A stretch of DNA of 5,081 nucleotides, from the NCBI GenBank assembly GCA_009780545.1, contig WQZW01000141.1:1-5081 (forward strand), in the 5' to 3' direction. The notes beneath the pieces were generated by a model, which ran no database searches, was not told where the DNA came from, and saw nothing but the letters and a program-made list of their open reading frames with translations. Below are positions 1-5,039 of the stretch, piece after piece; positions within the stretch are counted from its first letter, which is position 1, and every line of letters begins with the position of its first letter. Position numbers and translations under genes: made by a program. The stretch is from Treponema sp. (GTDB lineage: Bacteria; Spirochaetota; Spirochaetia; Treponematales; Breznakiellaceae).

Positions 1-580
1 AGGCCCGGACATCGGGAAAGTCCATGCCCATATCGACGGCATTCCGGCAATCCTCAAGGGCCTTTCGGTAATCCTCGGCGTTTTTCTCCAAGTCGCCCTT
101 GAACATGTAGGCCATGCCCCGCTTTAAGTAGAAAATGGCCTGCTCCCCGTCCATGGCTATCGCGGTCGAGAGACTCCCGATTGCCAGGTCGTATTCGTCC
201 TTCAGGATATAGGCCAAACCCAGCCCGTAGTGCGTCTCCGGAACATCGGGGTCCAAGGCAAGGGCCTTTTCAAAATCGGCAAGAGCCTTGTCGCCCTGGT
301 CGGTATCGGCGTAGACCATTCCCCGCATGCTGTAGGCGGAACCGTCTTCCGGATCAAGCCTGATCAGCTCGCCGAAGTCCTCCAGGGCACGCTCCAGATC
401 GCCCAGGCTTCTATGGGCTTCCCCCCGGACGGCATAGAAAAATTCGGAATCGGGGAAAAGTTCCAGGGCTCGGTCGGTTTCGGTTATCGCCTTTCCGTAG
501 TCCTCTTTCTCCAAATACTCCTCGCACCGCTCCATGTAATCCTCTTCGGATTGCCCCGATCCTTTTTCGCTATCTTTCAT
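1..580 (-). CDS. TPR-repeat protein TPR-B (partial, runs off left edge)
   Basis: The reading frame opens at ATG 580-578 and stays open to the left edge, giving 193 visible residues with no stop. A GGAGG at 591-587 lies six bases before the ATG. From about residue 13 the protein is made of 34-residue tetratricopeptide repeats (about 13-46, 47-80, 81-114, 115-148, and a fifth from 149). Typical signatures are visible, such as ALEDFGELIRLDPEDG and YGLGLAY. TPRs form helical hairpins that bind proteins; no enzyme motif, signal peptide or membrane segment is visible. It starts 36 bases after the upstream TPR-A gene and matches it at about half the positions in a gap-free hand alignment (75 of 151), so the two are tandem paralogues. 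The copies diverge after the YMFKGD motif near residue 164. A TPR protein is near certain; its partner is unknown. Confidence 0.88.
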   Translation of the reverse strand, partial: MKDSEKGSGQSEEDYMERCEEYLEKEDYGKAITETDRALELFPDSEFFYAVRGEAHRSLGDLERALEDFGELIRLDPEDGSAYSMRGMVYADTDQGDKALADFEKALALDPDVPETHYGLGLAYILKDEYDLAIGSLSTAIAMDGEQAIFYLKRGMAYMFKGDLEKNAEDYRKALEDCRNAVDMGMDFPDVRA

Positions 581-616
581 CGTTTTCCTCCGTTTCCGCT
601 TCCGATATTCCGCCCA

Positions 617-1417
617 TTAGCCATTGGATGAAATCAGGTTCTTCGCCGAAGTTTCCCCGAGAAACACCCAGCCGATGTCAGGATCGAGGTCCAGCGCCGT
701 TCGGGTATCCTCCTCGGCCGCCGCCTCGTCGCCCATGTCCCGATGGACCAGCGACCGGTAGGCATAGGCGATGGCAAGTTCCGGGTACAGGCCGATCAAC
801 CCGCTGAGTTCCCGCATCGCGTCTTCCGTTCGGCCCAACATGCGGAAGGCGATGGCCCGGCAGATGCGGATCTGGGAGTTGCCCAGGTTCAGGCGGAGCG
901 CCTTGTCGTAGTCCTTCAACGCCCGCTCCGGATCGCCCTTGAACATGTAGGACACGCCGCGTTTCATAAAGGCCAGGTCGTTCCGCCCGTCTAACTGAAT
1001 CGCACGGGTAAAGTCTTCGATGGAAAGGTCGTACTCCTCCAACAGGACGTGGGCCAACCCCAGTCCGTAGTGACTCTCCGAGGAATCCGGTTCCAGGGCG
1101 ACGGCCTTCAGGAAATCCTCGACGGCCTCCTCCGGCCGATGCGCCTCGACGTACAGCATGCCCCGCATGCCGTAGGAAAAGCCGTCCTCCGGATTCAGCC
1201 TGATCAGCTCGTCGAAGTCCGCCAGGGCATGATCGAAATCCCCCAGGTTCAGGTAGGATTCTCCCCGTATCCCGTAGATCGCTTCGGAAGAAGGATCGAT
1301 CTCAAGTGCCCGGCTAAACATATCGATTGCATCTTCGTACTGTTCATTTTGAAAGTGTTCGATAGCCTCCTGGACGTACTCCCTCTCCGCCTTTGTCGGT
1401 TCCTTACTTTTTTTCAT
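617..1417 (-). CDS. TPR-repeat protein TPR-A (266 aa)
   Basis: This gene encodes a 266-residue protein of seven consecutive 34-residue tetratricopeptide repeats (about 12-45, 46-79, 80-113, 114-147, 148-181, 182-215, 216-249), with a basic N-terminus and a short C-terminal tail. TPRs act as protein-binding scaffolds. No signal peptide or transmembrane segment is visible, so it is probably cytoplasmic. The ATG at 1417 was chosen because GGAGG (1428-1424) lies six bases upstream; the frame opens earlier, at 1468, but that start has no ribosome-binding site. It follows the MoxR ATPase gene by 117 bases in the same direction and precedes paralogue TPR-B by 36, which suggests one operon. The inference is that it is a partner or client adaptor of the MoxR chaperone. 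The TPR assignment is firm, the role is not. Confidence 0.92.
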   Translation of the reverse strand: MKKSKEPTKAEREYVQEAIEHFQNEQYEDAIDMFSRALEIDPSSEAIYGIRGESYLNLGDFDHALADFDELIRLNPEDGFSYGMRGMLYVEAHRPEEAVEDFLKAVALEPDSSESHYGLGLAHVLLEEYDLSIEDFTRAIQLDGRNDLAFMKRGVSYMFKGDPERALKDYDKALRLNLGNSQIRICRAIAFRMLGRTEDAMRELSGLIGLYPELAIAYAYRSLVHRDMGDEAAAEEDTRTALDLDPDIGWVFLGETSAKNLISSNG

Positions 1418-1423
1418 CGCTTT

Positions 1424-1428
1424 CCTCC
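1424..1428 (-). promoter_or_regulatory. Ribosome-binding site of TPR-A
   Basis: GGAGG lies six bases before ATG 1417 and fixes that start over the upstream in-frame ATG at 1468. The same layout, GGAGGAAA-CG-ATG with one base different, precedes TPR-B (591-587). The tandem duplication therefore included the ribosome-binding site. Confidence 0.85.
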
Positions 1429-1511
1429 AAAAAATGTATCTTAGGGGCCGAATCTGTCCAATTTCCACGATCGGTGCGGAGATTTACCCTTCGGCAAACC
1501 TCCCGATTTCG

Positions 1512-1530
1512 CCCTCCCTGTATAGGAGGG
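1512..1530 (-). repeat. GC-rich hairpin between moxR-family gene and TPR-A
   Basis: CCCTCC (1512-1517) and GGAGGG (1525-1530) form a perfect 6-bp stem with a 7-base loop, starting four bases after the MoxR stop codon. No T-run follows on the minus strand, so it is not a canonical intrinsic terminator. It could be a partial attenuator, or a 3' barrier that stabilises the MoxR message and sets a different level for the TPR genes downstream. The hairpin is seen directly; its function is inferred. Confidence 0.45.
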
Positions 1531-1534
1531 TGCG

Positions 1535-2581
1535 TCAACCCAAAATGCTTGCATCGCCGGGCAAATTATTTTCTGGCCGGCCGGTATCGGCATCGAACTT
1601 TTCCACGGCAAGGCCGGCAAGCCGGGCATTGCATATCTCGGCAATGAGCGCAGGCCCCAGTGCGGGATTCCGCAGCTTTACCCTGTGGGCAAGCACCGGA
1701 ACGGCCAGAACGGCAATGTCCTCGTCGATGACGTAGGACCGGTTCCGTATGAAGGCCCGTGCCTTTGCCGCATCCAGCAGGTGCAGCCCGGCCCGAGGGC
1801 TCGCACCCAGCGTAAAGCCCTTGTGTCCGCGGGTATGGCGGACGATGTCGGCAATGGCCTCCTTGAGAGCCGGATGGCAGTACGCCGAGGCCGCGGATTC
1901 CTGTGCCGCAACGAAATCCTCCACGGAAAGCACCGGTTCCAGGCCCTTCAGCCCGGCGGCGGCCGGATTCTCGTCGAGAATGGCAAGTTCCGCCTCCCGA
2001 TCCGGGTAGCCCATCGACAGCTTCATCATGAAGCGGTCAAGTTGGGCGGCCGGCAGCGGGAAGGTGCCCTCGCTTTCCACAGGGTTCTCCGTGGCCAGCA
2101 CGAGAAAGGGCGAAGGCGGGACATGGCTGTGCTGCCCGATGGTAACCTGTCCTTCGGCCATCACCTCAAGCAGAGCCGACTGAACCTTGGGCGTGGCACG
2201 GTTGATCTCGTCGGCAAGGACGATGTTGGCCAGCACCGGCCCCGGAATGAAGCGGAACTCCAGCGACTTGGGATCGAAGACGTCGACCCCGGTGATGTCG
2301 TAGGGCAGCAGGTCCGGGGTAAATTGGATGCGCTTGAACAACAGCCCCCGTTGCCCGCCCCCGATCAGCCGGGCCAGCGTCTTGGCCACCGTGGTCTTCC
2401 CCAAGCCGGGGTTGTCCTCGATAAGGACATGTCCCCCGGCCAAAGCCGCCGCCAGGAGCAGCTCGAGGAACTGCCGCTTCCCCTTGATTATCCGCTCGGC
2501 CCCCTCCAACAGGGTGGCCACCGCCTGATTACCCACTGTATGGTTGGAAGTGGCATGGTCGGTAGTGTTTTCGAGTGTCAT
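1535..2581 (-). CDS. MoxR-family AAA+ ATPase (348 aa)
   Basis: A cytoplasmic AAA+ ATPase of the MoxR family, which typically acts as a chaperone that matures or activates partner proteins. Counting from ATG 2581, the Walker A motif PGLGKTT is at 58-64, Walker B VLADEINRA at 121-129, sensor 1 ATENP at 163-167, the conserved LDRF arginine at 181-184, and sensor 2 GASPRA at 259-264. The C-terminal lid follows, with IDEDI near 285-289. Length is normal for the family. Two deviations from the common MoxR wording are ATENP for ATQNP and EDNPGLGKT at the P-loop. The start is uncertain: ATG 2617 (12 residues longer) and ATG 2581 both lack a Shine-Dalgarno sequence. The later one is preferred because the extra residues are an unlikely hydrophobic stretch. 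Two TPR genes follow instead of the usual DUF58 and VWA genes. The family call is firm; the substrate is unknown. Confidence 0.95.
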   Translation of the reverse strand: MTLENTTDHATSNHTVGNQAVATLLEGAERIIKGKRQFLELLLAAALAGGHVLIEDNPGLGKTTVAKTLARLIGGGQRGLLFKRIQFTPDLLPYDITGVDVFDPKSLEFRFIPGPVLANIVLADEINRATPKVQSALLEVMAEGQVTIGQHSHVPPSPFLVLATENPVESEGTFPLPAAQLDRFMMKLSMGYPDREAELAILDENPAAAGLKGLEPVLSVEDFVAAQESAASAYCHPALKEAIADIVRHTRGHKGFTLGASPRAGLHLLDAAKARAFIRNRSYVIDEDIAVLAVPVLAHRVKLRNPALGPALIAEICNARLAGLAVEKFDADTGRPENNLPGDASILG

Positions 2582-2633
2582 TGGGTAAGCATAGCATAGA
2601 AGGTTGAGGGTTACCATTGGTTGTACGGCATAT

Positions 2634-2652
2634 TACAAAGTTAACTTTTGTA
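2634..2652. repeat. 19-bp dyad in the leader of the MoxR-family gene
   Basis: TACAAA (2634-2639) and TTTGTA (2647-2652) are perfect inverted arms around a 7-base centre. A nested perfect 12-bp palindrome, AAAGTTAACTTT, sits at 2637-2648. It lies in the transcribed leader, roughly 65-85 bases after the predicted transcription start and just upstream of both candidate start codons. It could be an operator or a weak AU-rich RNA hairpin affecting translation, which would be notable given the missing ribosome-binding site. Confidence 0.4.
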
Positions 2653-2724
2653 TTTCAGGAAGGAGGAGCAACCCACACCGGGGATGTAGACCGGGGCCCT
2701 TGCGACAGATGTTGTCTTTGTTTA

Positions 2725-2753
2725 ATTACATATCATTTTTAATTTGTTGTCAA
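2725..2753 (-). promoter_or_regulatory. Sigma70-type promoter for the MoxR-TPR operon
   Basis: On the minus strand TTGACA (2753-2748, 6/6 to consensus) is followed by exactly 17 bases and then TGTAAT (2730-2725, 5/6 to TATAAT), within an AT-rich stretch. The predicted start is near 2718, giving a leader of about 100 bases to ATG 2617 or 136 to ATG 2581. It is divergent from the CPBP promoter. Confidence 0.72.
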
Positions 2754-2838
2754 ACTCAAGAAAGCATTTGATGAATGGCACAAAACAAAAACGTCGCTTG
2801 TTTGACCTGCCGGAGAAGTTGCCGGAACGTAAAAATAG

Positions 2839-2867
2839 TTGACAAAATACTGCCGATCCGGTATGCT
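2839..2867 (+). promoter_or_regulatory. Sigma70-type promoter for the CPBP protease gene
   Basis: TTGACA (2839-2844) is followed by 17 bases and TATGCT (2862-2867, 4/6 to TATAAT with the key first, second and last bases kept). The usual distance puts the transcription start at 2873-2875, on the ATG at 2874. The promoter lies inside the longest open frame of the gene, which argues that the first 33 codons of that frame are not translated. A direct repeat of TGCCGGA (2808-2814, 2820-2826) sits just upstream of the -35 element. Confidence 0.68.
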
Positions 2868-2873
2868 CATGTA

Positions 2874-3785
2874 ATGGAAAAACAGGAACTACAGCCCGAG
2901 CCGCCCGGGGGAAACCTTGAAGCCATTGAGGGCACCCATGTGAAAAATACCGTTTATCCAAAAATCAAAAATGCGATAACGCTGTGCCTTTTGTTCTTGG
3001 CTCTGAACTTGGGATCGTCATTGTTGATATTTGCGTTTCTCCATTTAAGCGGTCTATCCCAGGATTCGCTCACAGGCGAGATTGCACTCATGTTCGCTGC
3101 GGTTATTTGTTTTGGAACAGTCATATTGATCGGTTACAAGAAAACGAAGCGGAAGTTTAACGAGGTTTTCAAATTCAATGCCGTTTCGCCTTTCTTGTGG
3201 GTTACGGTAACAATTTTAACAATCGGATTGATAATCGTGCTATCAGCACTCGGCAATCTTTTAAATCTTGTTCTACCCATGCCCGAATGGCTTATTCAAA
3301 TATTTGAAAGCATGATGGTCGAGCAGCCCTTGGTAATTTCGATACTCAACGTAGGCGTACTTGCGGCCTTTACCGAGGAACTGTTCTTCCGGGGCCTTAT
3401 TCTGGACGGCCTTAACAAAAATTATTCGAAAAGAAAGGCGATAATCGTCAGCGCCCTTCTTTTTGGATTGATACACCTTAACCCGTGGCAATTCTTGTCC
3501 GCATTCATTATCGGACTTTTCCTGGCTTGGATCTGCATCGAAACCGGATCGATCTGGCTCTGTATATTTATACATTTTCTCAACAACACGTTGATAACGG
3601 TACTTTCAAGGTACAGTGCCTCGATACCGATACAGGGTTTTAATTCCGACTATTCGGCGCCGGTCGAATTTGAGCCATGGTGGTTTACCCTCTTCGGCGC
3701 ATTGATGCTGGCATTGGGAATGGCAATGCTGATAAGAGAGTTCCGGAAAGCCAAAGCTCCGGTTCAAGCGGGGCCGTTACCGTAG
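2874..3785 (+). CDS. CPBP (Abi/CAAX-type) intramembrane metalloprotease (303 aa)
   Basis: A polytopic inner-membrane protein of the CPBP family (CAAX prenyl endopeptidase Rce1 / Abi), glutamate-dependent intramembrane proteases. Counting from ATG 2874, the family motifs are complete: EELFFR (EExxxR) at 168-173, FGLIH (FxxxH) at 197-201 and HFLNN (HxxxN) at 234-238. Hydrophobic segments lie near 34-58, 70-88, 107-133, 153-166, 188-200, 206-225, 227-245 and 271-287. The start is a choice among three. ATG 2775 adds a Cys-rich stretch that overlaps the promoter; ATG 2874 coincides with the predicted transcription start; GTG 2940 has GAGGG (2928-2932) seven bases before it and would give 281 residues. 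The gene is AT-richer than the MoxR-TPR side and is transcribed alone, converging on the Z gene. Substrate unknown; the family name does not prove bacteriocin processing. Confidence 0.9.
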   Translation: MEKQELQPEPPGGNLEAIEGTHVKNTVYPKIKNAITLCLLFLALNLGSSLLIFAFLHLSGLSQDSLTGEIALMFAAVICFGTVILIGYKKTKRKFNEVFKFNAVSPFLWVTVTILTIGLIIVLSALGNLLNLVLPMPEWLIQIFESMMVEQPLVISILNVGVLAAFTEELFFRGLILDGLNKNYSKRKAIIVSALLFGLIHLNPWQFLSAFIIGLFLAWICIETGSIWLCIFIHFLNNTLITVLSRYSASIPIQGFNSDYSAPVEFEPWWFTLFGALMLALGMAMLIREFRKAKAPVQAGPLP

Positions 3786-3823
3786 ATTAATTGCCGTATT
3801 CCATCGGTTTCCCGGTTCACCTA

Positions 3824-3932
3824 CTCACTTCTCCGTAAGATTATCAACCCCGTTATCCCACGTTTTTTCATCCGGTGGCAAGGCAAGATAATTACGGCAA
3901 CGGTTGCAATACTTTTTCGCAACAAGATCGGC
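3824..3932. repeat. 109-bp direct repeat, copy 1
   Basis: This segment matches 4931-5039 in the same orientation over 109 bases with five mismatches by hand alignment (about 95% identity). Similarity ends sharply on both sides. One edge is one base beyond a TGA stop on the minus strand and the other is inside the coding sequence of gene X. Copy 1 lies ten bases after the stop of gene Z. Confidence 0.93.
3825..3932 (-). pseudogene. Orphan 3' fragment of gene X (CxxC tail)
   Basis: In the minus frame ending at TGA 3827-3825, copy 1 encodes 35 codons that repeat the end of gene X: ADLVAKKYCNRCRNYLA, then a Pro-rich step, then EKTWDNGVDNLTEK. Differences from copy 2 are LP for SL before PDE, and Asn for Asp in DNG. 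The fragment contains no ATG, GTG or TTG start. The frame opens at 4040 only by overlapping the 3' end of gene Z out of frame, so it has no credible start of its own. It is one frame away from gene Z (+1), so a frameshift before the Z stop would append this tail to Z. The preserved frame and few changes suggest a recent origin. Most likely a displaced remnant; a frameshift product is less likely. Confidence 0.7.
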
Positions 3933-3936
3933 TTGA

Positions 3937-3947
3937 GCAAGCCTACA
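3937..3947. repeat. Left inverted repeat of the Y-Z unit
   Basis: GCAAGCCTACA here pairs as an inverted repeat with 4916-4927, whose reverse complement is GCAAGCCATACA. The match is 11 of 12 positions with one single-base gap. It starts four bases inside the edge of direct-repeat copy 1 and contains the TAG stop of gene Z. It also forms part of a local palindrome, GGCTTGAGCAAGCC (3930-3943). It may be a cassette end. Confidence 0.45.
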
Positions 3948-4545
3948 TATCTTTCCTGTTGCAGAGGTTCTCAATGTCGTTATATGTCTGCATGGCAGAT
4001 TCATGGGTGAACTGCTTTGCCAGGTCCCGATAGAAGTCATTCCTGTCCTGAAGGGCTATGTAACCGAAAAGTGTGGCCAGACTATCGTTCGCAGAATCCG
4101 CATCGTTCAGCAAGTATTTACTCGCAATGTGGCCAAGTTCGTGGGCTATCAAAACCCTTATCTGTTCTGCCGATAAATCTTTCCAGTAAGTTATAAGAGC
4201 GCCGGTATCACCTTTTATTAGGTGTGTCCGTGCTTTTAACTTTCCACTTTCAACCGGTACGAGGATTATTGAAAACAGGCGAAGCCTTTTTAGGTTGACT
4301 GTTCTCTCCAGCCATGCATAATCCACATCCACACCGCCATTGGCTACCTCTTCCCGCATGTCTTCCAAGAACGCCTGCTTCTGTTTTTCGTTTATCATTT
4401 CCTCAATGGTGGTAACCAAGTGGGAAAGATAGTGCCGCTTTATAACCGGCATGATGTCATTGAAAAAGTGGGACTCATATTTCGCTATTTGTTCCTGAGT
4501 AAGCCCCAGTTTATCAATAAATTTCCCTGCCACCGCCTTATCCAT
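3943..4545 (-). CDS. ImmA/IrrE-like HELGH metallopeptidase, gene Z (200 aa)
   Basis: A putative zinc metallopeptidase. Residues about 117-140 read LITYWKDLS, then EQIRVLIAHELGHI, the typical approach to the active site of the ImmA/IrrE (DUF955) family; zinc ligands and catalytic Glu are H135, E136 and H139. Family members place the third ligand in an E-x-EAN-type motif, and here DADSAND (148-154) is the nearest match, so the third ligand would be Asp. Residues 1-95 are a charged, mostly helical N-terminal region that I do not recognise. No signal peptide or membrane segment is visible, so it is probably cytoplasmic. ImmA cleaves a repressor and IrrE/PprI a regulator; a similar regulatory cleavage is inferred here. 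The ATG overlaps the end of gene Y by 8 bases, which suggests translational coupling. The family call is good; the target is unknown, with Y an obvious candidate. Confidence 0.85.
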   Translation of the reverse strand: MDKAVAGKFIDKLGLTQEQIAKYESHFFNDIMPVIKRHYLSHLVTTIEEMINEKQKQAFLEDMREEVANGGVDVDYAWLERTVNLKRLRLFSIILVPVESGKLKARTHLIKGDTGALITYWKDLSAEQIRVLIAHELGHIASKYLLNDADSANDSLATLFGYIALQDRNDFYRDLAKQFTHESAMQTYNDIENLCNRKDM

Positions 4546-4810
4546 TCGCCAGCAGTCTCCACGAGCCTTCTATAAAAACAGAGACCGTATAGTCATACTC
4601 GTCCTCGGCCGATAATTCCTCATGTGGAACATCGAAATAGCTCTCTATGTCCATGCACTGGTACAAAAGCTCCCTTTTGTCTACCAGATCGTTAATATCG
4701 TACCTAGAAAAAACCGAAGATATTTGCTCCCGAGTCGTGCAACTGTAAAGCCTTTCCACGGCACCCTTGAAATGTTCCGCTGATTTTAACGTGCTTGCCA
4801 CATCCGACAT
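4538..4810 (-). CDS. Small acidic protein, gene Y (90 aa)
   Basis: I do not recognise this protein. It has 90 residues, with 18 Asp/Glu against 8 Lys/Arg, so it is strongly acidic, especially at 54-73 where the run HEELSAEDEYDY occurs. The N-terminal half looks helical; the C-terminal YTVSVFIEGSWRLL may be a strand. No helix-turn-helix, signal peptide or membrane helix is evident. The start at 4810 is set by GGAGG (4819-4815) four bases upstream; an earlier in-frame ATG at 4861 has no such site. The gene ends inside the start of metallopeptidase gene Z (8-base overlap) and is driven by its own promoter. Position, size and acidity resemble an antitoxin, inhibitor or substrate partner of Z. That is inference, and an unrelated conserved small protein is possible. 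Confidence 0.78.
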   Translation of the reverse strand: MSDVASTLKSAEHFKGAVERLYSCTTREQISSVFSRYDINDLVDKRELLYQCMDIESYFDVPHEELSAEDEYDYTVSVFIEGSWRLLANG

Positions 4811-4814
4811 AAAA

Positions 4815-4819
4815 CCTCC
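4815..4819 (-). promoter_or_regulatory. Ribosome-binding site of gene Y
   Basis: GGAGG lies four bases before ATG 4810 on the minus strand. It selects this start over the in-frame ATG at 4861, which has no such site and lies only about 17 bases after the predicted transcription start. Confidence 0.8.
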
Positions 4820-4866
4820 AAATGATACATGCCCCCAAGGATGAGAAAACAGGCCCAACAAACCCT

Positions 4867-4878
4867 AGCCAACTGGCT
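4867..4878. promoter_or_regulatory. Palindrome at the transcription start of Y-Z
   Basis: AGCCA and TGGCT form perfect 5-bp arms around two bases (AGCCAACTGGCT on the plus strand). The site covers about +1 to +12 of the predicted Y-Z transcript, a usual place for a repressor operator. It could equally form a small 5' hairpin in the RNA. Confidence 0.45.
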
Positions 4879-4884
4879 TTGACG

Positions 4885-4913
4885 AATCTAACACAGATTT
4901 CCAGTATGGTCAA
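4885..4913 (-). promoter_or_regulatory. Sigma70-type promoter of the Y-Z operon
   Basis: On the minus strand TTGACC (4913-4908, 5/6 to consensus) is followed by 17 bases and TAGATT (4890-4885, 4/6), with TGT directly before it as an extended -10. Predicted start near 4878, giving a leader of about 68 bases to ATG 4810. It lies between the stop of gene X and gene Y, so Y-Z can be expressed independently of X. Confidence 0.65.
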
Positions 4914-4915
4914 GC

Positions 4916-4927
4916 TGTATGGCTTGC
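4916..4927. repeat. Right inverted repeat of the Y-Z unit
   Basis: TGTATGGCTTGC; its reverse complement GCAAGCCATACA matches the left end at 3937-3947 with a one-base gap. It ends three bases from the edge of direct-repeat copy 2, so the two inverted ends sit almost symmetrically inside the two 109-bp repeats. Confidence 0.45.
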
Positions 4928-4930
4928 CCG

Positions 4931-5039
4931 CTCACTTCTCCGTAAGATTATCAACCCCGTCGTCCCACGTTTTTTCATCCGGTAGCGAGGCAAGGTAATT
5001 ACGGCAACGGTTGCAATACTTTTTCGCAACAAGATCGGC
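4931..5039. repeat. 109-bp direct repeat, copy 2
   Basis: Partner of 3824-3932. This copy is joined in frame to the rest of gene X, so it is taken as the functional 3' end. Both copies contain the 11-bp palindrome GCAACGGTTGC followed by a T-rich stretch on the plus strand. Confidence 0.93.

Noticed and set aside
230..1444. Several 80-130-codon plus-strand frames
   Set aside because: They mirror the TPR genes and resemble one another only because the two TPR genes are duplicates; no ribosome-binding sites of note.
1685..2599. 304-codon open frame on the plus strand
   Set aside because: It is antisense to the MoxR gene along its whole length; the protein is Arg/Gly/Gln-rich with no recognisable motif, as expected from GC-rich codon bias on the other strand.
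2611..2631. Six-codon upstream frame (MPYNQW) overlapping ATG 2617
   Set aside because: No ribosome-binding site and no regulatory residue pattern; too short to support.
2660..2689. AAGGAGGAG on the plus strand as a ribosome-binding site
   Set aside because: The nearest ATG (2684) is too far away and is followed at once by TAG, with no GTG or TTG at proper spacing. The motif more plausibly matters as its complement in the MoxR leader.
2775..2873. Cys-rich N-terminal extension of the CPBP protein
   Set aside because: The stretch lies between two divergent promoters and contains the gene's own promoter, so it is unlikely to be translated.
3273..3575. 100-codon minus-strand frame inside the CPBP gene
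   Set aside because: It is antisense to the core catalytic region of a clear protease gene and has no independent support.
3786..3823. Terminator between the convergent CPBP gene and the Y-Z side
   Set aside because: No stable stem with a T-run is visible. An inverted 8-mer (TTGCCGTA at 3791 against 3893-3900) is about 90 bases apart and probably chance.
4886..5039. Integron attC site (GTTAGAT fits the GTTRRRY core at 4886-4892)
   Set aside because: The core lies only about 40 bases from the stop of X, no matching RYYYAAC partner was found, and the 109-bp repeat is coding sequence. The bases belong to the Y-Z promoter.
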